NCBI GenBank assembly: GCA_964020975.1 | Contig: CAXHWN010002588.1 | Location: 1,497,310 to 1,561,309, forward strand | Direction: 5' to 3' | Origin: Hermodice carunculata | Taxonomy: Eukaryota; Annelida; Polychaeta; Eunicida; Amphinomidae | DNA length: 64,000 bases | Shown: positions 10,385-20,754 of the stretch, one piece after another | How the letters are laid out: each line of letters starts with the position of its first letter | Position numbering within the stretch: the stretch's first letter is position 1 | The notes under the pieces: model-generated | Database searches by the model: none | Seen by the model: the letters and a program-made list of their open reading frames with translations, nothing else | Told to the model about the DNA's origin: nothing | Position numbers and translations under genes: made by a program

Positions 10385-10565
10385 CCTGAGATCATCGTAT
10401 GGTAACAGCGACCAAAACCATCAGTTTTTGTGTCCCTTTATGAGAAAAATTGCAGTTTGCGTCAATACTGCAACAACAGTGGGACTTGTCTTTTACTATC
10501 ACCCTTTTTATCAACTTGGACGTGTAGGGTTATGGAGGCTATATTAATATCAATACAATTGAAAC
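10385..10565 (+). repeat. Direct repeat, left copy (partner at 11765-11945)
   Basis: GAGATCATCGTATGGTAACAGCGAC, then ATTGCAGTTTGCGTCAA, then a GTGTAGGGTTATGGAGGCTATATT segment, correspond in order to the block at 11775-11935. The two copies flank a LINE 3' end and 1.2 kb of sequence. Confidence 0.6.
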
Positions 10566-10676
10566 TCGTCGTGGCGGTGCTCGGATGTCATGCGTGTTCG
10601 CTTGGTGGTGCCCCTTTTTGGTTGGGGGGGGGGGGAGCAGGTGCATTTGCTGTGATGTATGGTTCATTTGTATGAC

Positions 10677-11180
10677 AAGATACAAGATACAAGATACAAA
10701 TCTTTATTTAATCTCGGCGTTGACAACAAGTAACATTAACTATACAGCTATTATGACCGAGCAGTAGTGTATAAAAAATATAAAAAGTTCATCAGAACAC
10801 AAATGAAGAGACAAGTTAAAAATATGACATCAGTGAAGTTAAGAGTGATTTGTAATATAAAGATTTGACTTACAGTAATAACATGAGCACTTCGGCCCTT
10901 GCCAAGTTTTAATCAGTCTTTTAAAAGTATTAATATTTGTTGCAGTTTTAAATTCCACTGGTAAACTATTCCAAATTTTTGTCCCCTGGTATGTGAAGGA
11001 CTTAACACCAGCCCTTTTTGTTTTGGGACATTTAATGGGCAGTTTAAGTGGAATAGGATTTCCTTCATCCATTTGTTGACATTTTCGGTTGTCTTGTTTA
11101 TTTTCGGGGGATGGATAATGTCATTGTAGTGGGGTTTTGCTGCACTCAACTGTCCATAATGTAAGTTGTGCATTTGTGTT
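10677..11180 (-). mobile_element. 3' end of a CR1/L2-like LINE with ATACAAG-type tail
   Basis: On the minus strand the translation reads GVKSFTYQGTKIWNSLPVEF followed by NTFKRLIKTW and GPKCSCYYC, the typical C-terminal end of CR1/L2-clade reverse transcriptase ORFs (F-x-G-x-K-x-W-N-S-L-P). It begins, in the same reading direction, with HYGQLSAAKPHYNDIIHPP. The element ends at AATAAAGATTTGTATC and a short (TTGTATC)n tail (plus strand 10677-10700), as expected of LINEs that use a 3' microsatellite. Everything upstream of the thumb region is missing (5' truncation) and there is at least one frame change around 11070-11100. Confidence 0.7.
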
Positions 11181-11764
11181 GTCGGTTTTTTACGGACAGC
11201 AACTTTGTGGTTTCCATTAAATTAATAATAATGGGAGGAACAATGTTTAATTTTCTACTTTCACTTATTATTTATCTGTAATAGAGAAAGGCCAAAGCTT
11301 GTGGAGCCTTTAAAAGTTGGGATTAACACGTGCATGAGTGTACAGCGGGATCTCATTGTGGTGGCGTCGTCTATTCCCTGGGGGTGTGTCGGATGGCTGG
11401 GTATGTCGGGTGGTGGGTCGCATGGAATGGTGGATGTGCCATCGGGGTTAGGGGGTTGTTGTCGTAGCGGTCGGACGCAACATTCTGTCAGCACATGTAC
11501 TAATAAATTTGATGGCCATGCTAGCTAGAACTAAGTGGTCATACACATGTACGACTGTTCTGTATGCCGTACATTTTTTTTCAGTCCAACTTGATCTATA
11601 AATGGGCCTGCTCGAAGTGAAACTTATAGACGTGTCAATTAGTACCCTATCAGTGACCCCACATTTTACGCTCTTGATGGCTTGTTACAGTACTTCTTAA
11701 TTATGCATATTTTCTATGACATAAACAACAATCTGAAGATAGGTTTTAATGAGTACAACGCTCC
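11181..11764. other. Unassigned region
   Basis: No recognisable gene. A short purine/pyrimidine-balanced GC-richer segment at 11340-11480 opens overlapping frames on both strands; neither resembles a known protein. Confidence 0.4.
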
Positions 11765-11945
11765 GGACACTGTTTGAGATCACGTATGGTAAATAGCGAC
11801 TACCCCAATCACTTGTGTGTAACTTTTACAAGAAATATTGCAGTTTCCGTCAACATTACAACACAGTATAAACTTCTTGTCTCTTACCATCACTTGTTTT
11901 ATAAACTTGGAAGTGTAGAGTTATGGAGGTTATATTCATATTTAT
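11765..11945 (+). repeat. Direct repeat, right copy (partner at 10385-10565)
   Basis: Matches the left copy over about 180 bp with scattered differences (GAGATCACGTATGGTAAATAGCGAC; ATTGCAGTTTCCGTCAAC; GTGTAGAGTTATGGAGGTTATATT). Confidence 0.6.
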
Positions 11946-12349
11946 ACTCACGTACAGCAGAATTATCCGTTCAGTATGAAAGTTGTCTAGTTATTGGCGT
12001 TGTGTTTTCTTACTTTTTAAAAAAATATATGTAGCAATGCAAAAATTCCAGCAATCCATCACTATGAAGCGGTAAACGAAATGAAATACTGTATGTGTAA
12101 TATACCTAAGAAAAATGCAAATATATATGTCTACGTGTCACGGTACCATGGTGTAAGCGTTATCTGGTATATTTACCAAGGTTCCTTAATTATATTGCGT
12201 TTCCTCTTCCTAGATGACAATATGTAATTTTTGATCAACCTGGGAACCTTGATTTTTAATTTATTTTTAATTTGTAGCATATTAACGAGGACTGGGAGAT
12301 TGTTCAATTTCTCCCTTTCCTTTTACATATTGTTCATTGGTATTAACAT

Positions 12350-12868
12350 ATGCATCAAACTGTTATCAATAATGCAAAGGCCCACTATAACGACAATTTA
12401 GTCGACCAATTAAGTGATAATCCAAAACGCTTTTGGAATTACACGAGACATTTTACTCCTTCTAGCTCGAAAGATGACATGCTCTTGGTTGATGATGGCC
12501 ACATAACAGATGATCAGTCTAAAGCTGAAAGCTTAAATAAATATTTCGTGTCCACCCTTACTGAAGAGTCACAAATCGATTTCTCCTTGCCAACTAGCCC
12601 AAATGTTGAAAATATTCTTGTGGATTTTGATATAACTCCAGGTATGGTTCGTAGTGAGCTCGTGAAATTACGTGCCTGTAAGGCAAATGGTCTCGACAAT
12701 ATCAGTGTCAACGTTCTTAGGAAATGTCCAAATTTTGATGTTCCTCTAGCTGCTACTTTTACTCATGCAGTATGTCCAAACGGGCTTAACCCACAAGATT
12801 GGAACGGCTCAGACATTAGCCCCTTATTTTTTAAAAAAAGGGTTAAGAACTTCGGTTGCAAACTATAG
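12350..12868 (+). pseudogene. LINE reverse transcriptase, linker and fingers part
   Basis: An open frame of 172 codons. It starts in the endonuclease-RT linker (KAHYNDNLVDQLSDNPKRFW), continues to the insertion typical before the fingers (ESLNKYFVSTLTEE), and reaches VKLRACKANGLDNISVNVLR, matching the L-x-x-x-K-A-x-G-x-D motif 0 of LINE RTs. It ends near GLNPQDWNGSDISPLF (normally W-K-x-A-x-V-x-P-x-F-K-K-G). The next base region no longer continues into the palm. Confidence 0.75.
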
Positions 12869-12922
12869 ACAGCAAAGACGGTTACGGAAGTCAGTTGTAG
12901 ACTGACTTCAAGCACACTACCA

Positions 12923-13743
12923 TTGACTAGGTGGATCTCAGAGAACCGAATGGTTCTCAATGTTGAAAAAACAGACAGCATGTTTGTTTGCTCAAAACAA
13001 AAGTATAAGTCATTAAAAGAATCCGTCAATGATTTTAGTATAGAATTGAGTGGCCAACCAATCAATGTAGCGCAGAGCCACAAACTACTTGGGTTGCATC
13101 TTGATGCCCATATAACATCGGATATACATATTAATAACCTCTGTCAAAAGTTGCACTCCAAACTTTTTCTCTCTTCAACAAAATTACGTTTCTGCTTTCC
13201 TGGGATGCCAAGGTTCGGTTTTTCAATGATTTAGTTCAACCCAGCATCGGCTACTGCTGTACTGTTTTGGGTAATTGCTCTAAACAGAATCTCAAACGCA
13301 TACATCGTATCATGAAGCTTTTTGGTCGTTCTATGCTAAATGTCAAATGCCCCAGGGATATATCCACTGTTGATCTTTTCCGTCAGTTGAGCTGGCTGCC
13401 TGTTAACGAGCGGATCAAGTACAGGCAATGTCTTTTGCTTTTCAACTGCATCAATGGTTTGGTCTCTGGCTACGTGAACTCATACTTTAAGTCTCTGACA
13501 TCAACCCATCACTATCATACACGTCTGAGTGCCTCTGAAGGCTTGCAACAAATCACACCAAAAACTGGACAGGGAGCCAGAGCTTTTAAAATTCAAGGGG
13601 AAGACCTGTGGAATGCACTCGACCCCCATATTAGAAATTCCCCCCCTCAGTCGATTCTTTCAAAAGCCACTATTTTAAACACATATCATGTCACATTTAT
13701 CAGAGCTCCCCATTTTTGGTTGGATACGTATTATGATTACTAA
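12923..13743 (+). pseudogene. LINE reverse transcriptase, thumb and C-terminus
   Basis: WISENRMVLNVEKTDSMFV is the segment just after the catalytic YADD motif, followed by QSHKLLGLHLDAHITSDIHI (the K-x-L-G motif). After a frame change near 13230 come KRIHRIMKLFGRSML, LFRQLSWLPVNERIKYRQ (the LxWLPVxxRI motif of CR1/L2-like ends) and IQGEDLWNALDPHIRN. The order is colinear with intact elements apart from the missing palm upstream. Confidence 0.75.
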
Positions 13744-13953
13744 CTAAAATGTGAACCATGATGGATGTGTGCGATTGAGTTTTTCTATATAATTTTCTAT
13801 ATAATGTATATTTTATGGTAGGTTACAGGTGTAAACCGTATAATGTTTTTAAGTATATCATTCCACTATTTATTTGTAGCTTTTTTTACAAGGAGGGCCC
13901 TTTGAAAATCAACTTCGTGTTGTAAGGCCCACCCTACTTTTTGAAAAATAAAG

Positions 13954-13956
<3 letters not shown>

Positions 13957-14001
<45 letters not shown>

Positions 14002-14002
14002 A
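13957..14002 (+). repeat. (TTAC)n tail of LINE
   Basis: About eleven TTAC repeats immediately after AATAAAGC, terminating the LINE. Confidence 0.95.
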
Positions 14003-14056
14003 ACTCAATTACTGACAATTTCGACCATTCATTACAAAGTGACATTGTATATACTT

Positions 14057-15060
14057 TAGTAAGGTACACCGTCCCACATATAAAAGGCTAATACACAAAC
14101 TTCGACAGGTTGGCATCAGGGGTAAGATCCTAAACTGGATAGCAAGCTATTTAAGGGATACGAAGCAGAGAGTTATCCTTAGAAATGGTATCTTCTTGTG
14201 GGATAAAGTAGTTAGTGGAGTTCCTCAAGGCTCTGTTCTTGCCCCTCTCCTTTTCTTTTTATATGCAAATGACTTGCCTGATTTTGTCTCCTCTACCACC
14301 AAAATGTTTGTGGACGATACCAAGATCTATTGCATTATACACACCACCAATGACTGCTCATAGTATATTACTAGGTGACTTGTATAGCCTGACTAGCTAG
14401 TCTTATATTTAGCTGCTTGAATTCAACGAAACCAAGTGTGTAGTTCTAAAAGTTAGACAGTCTTGAATATTTATGCTCACGTAATGGTCATTATATTAGT
14501 CAGGTTCACCAGCAGAAAGATCTCGGTGTCTTCATATCTGATGAATTAGAACAGTGCTCATATTGCAGACATTGTAAAAATGGCCAACGTATAGGTATGA
14601 TTAAAATATGTTTCACTGGTCTCAAAGCAGGTAGAGTGTGTAGCCTATACAAACTATCGTAAGACCTGTATTAGAGTATTGGGCTCCAGCTTGGAGTCTG
14701 TGACAAAAAACTGACACTCATTCGCTAGAAATGGTTCAGAGAAGATGTCTGAAACTGTGTCCTATCCAAATTGAAGTACCAACTCTGGAGAGTAGAAGGA
14801 ATAATGCAGATTTACAAGAACCTAAAGGTTCATACACGATCAGTATAAATCAGACAAAGATCAATTGTTCTATAATCCCCAGAGACACCTCAGAGGTCAC
14901 TCCTACAAACTGCAAAAAGAATTTGCACGTACACATGTTCGTAAGAATTTTTTCTCTTACAGGGTGGTTGACTCCTCGAACAGTCCATCTGAGGACACAG
15001 TCACAGCCCCACCTGTCCCTGCTTCCAAACAGAGATTGAGCGCCCCACTATATGCCTAAG
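14057..15060 (+). mobile_element. CR1-like LINE, 5'-truncated RT ORF
   Basis: Translations in several frames give, in order, LRQVGIRGKILNWIASYLRD, RVILRNG, VSGVPQGSVLAPLLFFLYAN (RT motif B), KMFVDDTKIY (motif C, normally FADD, here FVDD), a thumb region, then NGQRIGMIKICFTGL, and the C-terminal RGHSYKLQKEFARTHVRKNF and FFSYRVVDSSN (normally NRVVDLWN). The order is colinear with CR1-type ORF2. Multiple frameshifts and stops occur, notably 14390-14760. Endonuclease and fingers are missing. It lies head to tail 55 bp after the tail of the preceding LINE. Confidence 0.75.
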
Positions 15061-15446
15061 GGGCTAATACAGCCAAGGAACCAGGTATTTTTCTGTTGAT
15101 TACATAATCTGTTTTTGTGTCTCCAATTTTCCCAATGTGCAAGCAGGTCAATCTTGTTGAATGGAATGGTACAAAAACTGTTGTAGATATTTTTTGTATA
15201 ACATTGATAACAGTTTCTTGTACAATATTTAATGTTTTCGTTTGTAATGATTGCACTACCAGTACCAATGTCATAATTTTTTCTCTATGACAAATTACCC
15301 AAACTAATGTACAAAGGTTATCATTTGGTTAAACCTCGTACTAAAATCCCTACATCACGTAGGGAAATTGATTTTCATAATTGATGGACATGCTCTTATA
15401 GCTTTGCAAATGATGATGTGATTCATTTATTTCTATTTTGCTATAT
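15061..15446. other. LINE 3' UTR remnant and unassigned AT-rich sequence
   Basis: The first ~100 bp probably belong to the 3' UTR of the CR1-like copy. Nothing else is recognisable. Confidence 0.35.
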
Positions 15447-15479
15447 ACAGTTACGCCCGGCTAAAAGTTAACAGCCAAA

Positions 15480-15770
15480 CGCTTTTTTTGCGTTTTGCTG
15501 GTGTTTGGCTTGTGTTTGGAAACGTTTGAAAACGTTCGGAATGTGTTTGGAAAGTGTTTGGAATGTGTTTGAAAAGCGTTTGGAAAGCGTTTGGGAAAAA
15601 TCTCAAGCACTTTTACAAAACGTTCAAACACTTTCACAAAGCTACCGAACACTTCTCCAAACGCGTTCAAACACATCCAAACGCGTTGAACAATTACCGG
15701 AACGATTTCAAACACTTTCACAAACGCATTCAAACACTATCCATTTCAAACACTTCCATTTAAATGATGA
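15480..15770. repeat. Left arm: degenerate ~10-bp repeats, partly self-inverted
   Basis: GTTTGGAAA/GCGTTTGGAAA repeats run forward to about 15600 and then reverse to CAAACACTTTC/CAAACGCGTTC until 15770, so this arm can fold on itself as well as pair with the right arm. Confidence 0.75.
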
Positions 15771-15971
15771 AGAATCTCCAAACGTATTTTCAACAGGTCC
15801 AGCAATATATGATGTACCTACATGTAAATGTGCACTTATCCAGCATTATAGGTTGTATATGTGTATATAAAACACGATCCAAATACGTTTACCCAAGTGT
15901 CTAATTCAACTAAAACTAAATTAAAGACTTAATTCCTCATTTAAAATCTCATGAATACTTCATCTTTCAAA

Positions 15972-16059
15972 AACTGTTTCGGAGTAAATCCATAGGCAAT
16001 ATCATCATCAGATCATGATCTGATCATGATATTGCCTATAAATTTACTCCGAAATAGTT
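15972..16059. repeat. 88-bp near-perfect palindrome inside the fold-back element
   Basis: Two 39-bp arms (15972-16010 and 16021-16059) differ at four positions and flank the self-complementary core GATCATGATC. Arms begin AACTGTTTCGGAGTAAAT and end ATTTACTCCGAAATAGTT. Confidence 0.85.
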
Positions 16060-17093
16060 CCTAATTTTCAATTAAAATATATGTAATTACTCCAAGGACC
16101 AATGGCGTATCCCCTGGCTTACTCCACTGGAGCTAATTCTATTGCTTGGCTTAGTAAGCCAAACAATACTTAAATTGAGCTGCTTCTGTATATCCATTCG
16201 AAATTTTAAAAGTTAGCCTTTTTTCAAGAACTTCACTTTCAGAAAAAGTAATATAGCGACTAGGTATACTTGCTACTAAAAGATCTGTAACTTTATAATA
16301 AATGAAGTGTTAAACCTGTTAATGTAGGCATGTTATTTGTTTTCTACTACCTATACTTATTTTCTTCCTTAATTAGGTATGACCATGTCATAATATTGTT
16401 GATTACCAGTAACAATATGAATATTAGCAGGTAAAGGGGACAAATACATATTTCCAGGAATTATTTGCCATTGACTCATTTTTTCTTTTCTTCATTTCAT
16501 GTTAATTTGAATCAGATATAAAGCGGAATTTGATTTGTGGAGCCCAGATTAGTGAAGTTTGTATCCCTGAAAATCCAAATAGTCCGTATGAAAATGCAGT
16601 GGCAAATGCCAGGAAAACGCATATGAGAGCATCTATTTTTGATAATTTTCTGGGGGAGGCCCCCAGACCCCACCCACCTGGTGAAAAAATTTCAGATTGA
16701 CTGGCTGAAATTTGTTTATGTACACTGAAGCAAATTCAGTGGGTAGTGTCATGTACATCTTAGAAGGTAGCTTTTGTTGCGTTTTCCACTCTATCACAGG
16801 CATAAACCAGTTGCAATTTGTCACGGAAACAAAAAAAACAATGATATAGCCTACAGTATATACACATGCATTGTAAGTGATACATGTACAAACTGTTAGA
16901 TAGAACTGATTTTTTTGAAAAAGCATAATTTCAACTTTATTGTGAAATATACATAGTAGAGCTTTTTGGCTTATCCATAAATGAAGGCATGCACACGTTG
17001 TTGGGATTTTTAGGTGCTGATAAGCTTTTTAGACCCTTGTTAAAAAATATTCCTGCCATTAGAATTAAATTACCAATTGTACATGTACATGTA

Positions 17094-17360
17094 TCACATA
17101 CGTTTGGAGCAAAGTGTAAAGTGTTTAAAAGCATTTGGAAAAGTGTTTGAAAATATTGGGCTTTCACCAAACGCGTTCGACAAAGTGTTTGAAAGCGTTT
17201 GGAAAAGTGTTTGAAAGCGTTGGGAAAAGTGTTTGAAAGACTTTGGCAAAGTGTTTGTAAAGCGTTTGGAAAGTGTTTGCAAAGTGTTTGCTACGCGTTT
17301 GCAAAACGTTTGACTTTCACTGAAAGTGTTTGGGAAACGTTGGTGCGTTTGGCGTTTGTT
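17094..17360. repeat. Right arm: degenerate GTTTGGAAA repeats
   Basis: At least twenty copies of GTGTTTG / GCGTTTGGAAA in a row, complementary to the inner half of the left arm. Confidence 0.75.
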
Positions 17361-17383
17361 AACTTGAACTCGAGCGTAACTGT

Positions 17384-17721
17384 TTACTGTGTAGGGAATT
17401 GTTGGCATCTGTATGCATTTCAGGAAACAATATTTTGAAAGAAATTTTTTCCGTATTAATGGAGCCACGTGAATGTCTTTTCGCCATCACCCAACGAACG
17501 AATATTCGCACATGTCTATCTCTATTTAATAAGAATAATCATAATTAATCTGATGAAGCTTTCAAGCACTGTCATTTTCCTTTTCAAATGCACAGTTTGC
17601 ATGGTTTTCATACTGTTATGTAAGAGTATTGATTATATGTTCAGATTTGGTACTGCACTATACAAAGTTTCGTTACTCCCAGAGTTGAATGGACCATTGT
17701 TAGTGTATGTAATGGTCTTTT
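17384..17721. other. Unassigned spacer between two repeat elements
   Basis: AT-rich, no recognisable feature. Confidence 0.4.
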
Positions 17722-18714
17722 TATCTCCCGCCCACGAAGTGGGGGGGGAGATATAGTAATGACGACCGTCCGTCCGTCCGTCCCACATTTCTTGCGCGCG
17801 ATATCTCAAGAATAGATTAAGCTAGGATCATGAATTTTTTAGAGTTGGTCACCCTTATAAGTGTTCACGTCGAGTTCGAAGGAGAGTGACCTTGACCCCA
17901 TTTCAAGGTCACCAGGGTCATTTATCTCTAAACTTCTTGCGCGCGATATCTTAAGAACCGGATATGATAGGATGATGAAATTTTCACAGTTGATCACTCT
18001 TGTTAGGGTCTACATCGAGTTCGAAGGTGTGTGACCTTGATCTAATTCCAAGGTCACCAGCGGCAATTCAATTTTCTTTGAATTTGTTGTATGCAATATC
18101 TGAAGAAACAAGTGAGCTAGGATCACTTAACTTTTACAGTTGATCAACCTTGTAAGGTTCTATGTCATGCTTGAAGGACCTTGACCTTGACCTCGCACAT
18201 TCCAGTCCACTATGAACTAATATTGATGGGCGACTTCAACAATCTTTGCCCCAAACCAACCCATCGCAAACTCAAGCAGTGGATATCAAAGCCAACACAT
18301 AGGCTTGGTGGTTACCTGGATCTGATCTTCACAGACGACAATAACAACAGAGTCCTATCTGCTGATGCATTCCCGGTGCCATACACGGACCATCACATGA
18401 CATGGATCACACTGCAGAACTTAACAGAGAATCACAACTAGTAACCTTTGTAAGAAACAGTTATTTTTCTGTTTCATTGACACATTTTTCTTGTTTTCAG
18501 ATGACTACAAATCACATGTAAAATTCCAGCATTCTGCTCATGCCATAATTTTTAGGTTATTTTTTATTTACTTGAGTATATGTTTACCATGACACCCAGG
18601 GTAGAGGTACAGTTAACGTATCGTCCCCATTTAAGCACAATATCAGAAACATGCCAGTATGTACCTGCCAAATATACAGTTATCTTTGTTTTAAAATTAT
18701 GTGGGCGGGAGATA
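17722..18714. mobile_element. Second hairpin-headed repeat element with 14-bp inverted ends
   Basis: TATCTCCCGCCCAC at 17722-17735 is the exact complement of GTGGGCGGGAGATA at 18701-18714. The left end also folds locally (GTGGGG...GGAGATA at 17739-17753). A CCGT run follows (17764-17783). Then come three diverged ~150-bp units near 17786, 17936 and 18085: GCGCGATATCTCAAGAA, TTGATCACTC-like, TCGAGTTCGAAGG, GTGACCTTGACC and CAAGGTCACCAG. From 18181 to 18441 the interior is a LINE endonuclease fragment. The layout (end hairpin, CCGT run, units with inverted TGACCTT/AAGGTCA) repeats that of copies A and B although the sequences differ. Confidence 0.65.
18190..18441 (+). pseudogene. LINE AP-endonuclease C-terminal fragment
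   Basis: The frame reads YELILMGDFNNLCPKPTHR, then SKPTHRLGGYLDLIFTDD and PYTDHHMTWI. These are the GDFN, DLIF and S/T-D-H motifs of the exonuclease-endonuclease-phosphatase fold that nicks target DNA in LINEs. The stretch between GDFN and DLIF is much shorter than usual, and nothing upstream (N, E motifs) is present. It sits inside the inverted ends of the element at 17722-18714, so it was either captured or is an insertion relic. Confidence 0.65.
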
Positions 18715-18734
18715 TGGACAGTGTCAGCGTCAAC

Positions 18735-20469
18735 TTGTTCTACCTTGTAATAGTTACTGCCTTAATTGTGTGTATTATTCTTTTGAGTACTCCACACAAA
18801 ATGGAAAACTTCCATGGCAGTAAACAAGCTGGAAGTATATCCTTTGAGTACATAATTACTGCTCTGCTTTATCACCGTATTATAGAGAACTATTTGGACG
18901 GTTTTGTGTTCTTAAATTTGGTGTTGTTAACATTATCAGGTGATGTGCATACAAACTCTGGTCTCACAGAATTCTTTGGAGATCTAAATGTGTGTCATGC
19001 AAAAATACACGAAGTCCCTCACAAGACAAACTCTTGTGCATTAAATCTTTAGCTCAGTCTTTTGACTTGACAGCACTAACAGAGACTTTTCTTTCGCCAC
19101 ATAAAGATAGTCAATAATGACATTCCAGGTTTCCATCCAAGAATACGAGACCGCACCACTGGTTACAGTGGGGATGTCAAGTTGTATGCGTCCCGATTCT
19201 TGGTCGTGAAAAGACGAGTTGACCTGGTGAGTTCAGAGCTTGAAATTATGTGGGTGGAAGTTAGGCCTGACACAAATGTGTTTTTACTTGCAGTTGTCTA
19301 CAGGCCTCCTAATAGTGATATGTCTTTTTGGGATGATCTTCAGGTTAATGTGGATCAGGCCTGTAATAAAGGCATGGAAAAAATTGCCATGATGGGAGCC
19401 CTCAGTGCAGATCCTGGAGCTTCTCATGGACAACGTCTTTTTTATTTTGGCCTATATAGTAATTTAACAATACATGTTACTGAGCCTCTAAGGATAACAG
19501 AACATTCATCAACTTGTTTGGATCAAATACCAAGTAATATCCCGTAATATGTTTCGCATGTCTCTGTTCTATCTTCAGTTGCTCAAAATGACCACTGCAC
19601 AGTATTCGGAAGTTTACTTTTTCAGATTAAAACCAACAAACCATATAAAAGACTTATGTGGTTGTACTCTAGGGCTAATTTTGAGGTCGACTAGGATGCC
19701 TGCTTTGATGTATCGAATCGGAATGTCAACCTGACCTGTCTTACTTGGACTAGTAAGTGTTTGAATGTAGCTCGTCATTGCATTGCGAGTAAAAATGTTT
19801 GTATCGGGCTAAATGATTCTCCGTGGTATACTTCAAAATACAGGGTACTATGGTGCAAAGTTCATAGAATTCATGATAAAGCAATGGTATTTAATGAAAA
19901 CCCATATACCTGGGGTTATTTTCGTGAACTGTGCAACAAATATAGTAGCCACTTAATGAAAGCTGGAGAGGAATATCAAGCAAAGCAGTGCGATGCTGTG
20001 AATAATGGACAGTTTAAAAAGTAAAAAGTGGTGGAAAATGGTAAAATTCTTTTTGTCTGCTAATTCTAATGTGTCTGTGCCTTCTTTGATAAATGATGAC
20101 AACGAGGTCATATTGGACAGCAAAGCTAATGATGAAGCTTTCAATGAATTCTTTCTTAAACACTGTCATGCAGATGATTCTGGGTTCACATCGCAGAGAG
20201 AATCCCCATCGCCACAAATTTTGCTGGGAAGTATAGCTCTAGATGAAGAGAGTATTTAAGATATCCTGAATTTATTGAACACCTACAAAGCAAGTGACCT
20301 GGATGGTATTAGTCCAACACTCCTGAAGGAGGCTGCACCAAGCATTGCTTCCTCTCTCGCTAAATTATTGAACCTTTCTCTCCAACAATGCAAATTTCCA
20401 TCAGAATGGAAAAATCACACGAACACTGATCCTTAAAGGTGGCACACCCGAATAATTCAGTAAGTATAG
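18735..20469 (+). mobile_element. CR1/Jockey-like LINE, 5' half (continues at 25528)
   Basis: The frame at 18651-19052 ends with FVFLNLVLLTLSGDVHTNSG, matching the LLxSGDxxxNPGP start motif of CR1-type ORF2. Then follow LAVVYRPPNSDMSFW (19290-19335, endonuclease YRPP motif), EHSSTCLDQI (degenerate DQIL/SDH region), NDSPWYTSKYR and VHRIHDKAM (linker), and a fingers region: LLNTYKASDLDGISPTLLKE and FPSEW. It then reads FKGGTPE-like into FSKY at 20450-20467 and stops being LINE. The next residues, RPISLL, occur at 25529. At least four frame changes or stops are present. The endonuclease is decayed (GDFN reads GALS). Confidence 0.8.
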
Positions 20470-20754
20470 CGTTTGCGAGATTTAGCACGAGAAGGGGTTG
20501 GGGTTTTTTGAAGCTGGTGTAAGTTTAGCAGATTTTTGCAATTTTTGACAGAGTTGGACCAAATTGGAACGGAATTTGTTTTCTGAATATAAAGAGACAT
20601 CGCAGGGAAAGTTTTAGTGATAAACTCGGGCTATTTCTAGGTATTTTGAATGGGAAAGTTTTGAGCGAGCGGAAATATGACAGTTAGCTGCCATTTAGAA
20701 TATCATTAGCGAGGAGCAAAATAATAAACATATACAAGTGAAACTACTGTCAGT

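Larger units (their letters stand above)
12341..14002 (+). mobile_element. L2/CR1-superfamily LINE, 5'-truncated, palm deleted
   Basis: Two coding blocks (12350-12868 and 12923-13743) are followed by a 3' UTR and a (TTAC)n tail (13957-14002). The 3' UTR holds GGGCCC ... ATCAAC-TTCG-TGTTG ... GGCCCACCCT before AATAAAG, the hairpin layout typical of L2-like LINE ends. The endonuclease and the 5' part are absent. Between the two blocks the catalytic palm (including the YADD region) is missing, so the copy is dead. Classification rests on the C-terminal motif and 3' hairpin. Confidence 0.75.
15447..17383. mobile_element. Fold-back-like element with Tc1/mariner-type ends
   Basis: The left end reads ACAGTTACGC, then AAAGTTAACA and GCCAAACGC. 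The right end, read on the minus strand, gives ACAGTTACGC, then CAAGTTAACA and GCCAAACGC, so about 36-39 bp of outer inverted repeat with a few differences. Inside each end lies an array of short degenerate repeats alternating CAAACACTTT and CAAACGC (left 15480-15770, right 17094-17360). The left array contains an extra segment in the opposite orientation (15480-15600). The start TACAGT with an AAGTTAACA-type follow-up resembles Tc1/mariner termini; the left flank supplies TA, the right flank TT. No transposase is visible in the 1.3-kb core, which instead holds an 88-bp palindrome (15972-16059). Fold-back elements such as Drosophila FB and Galileo also have long arms of short tandem repeats. 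Confidence 0.65.
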
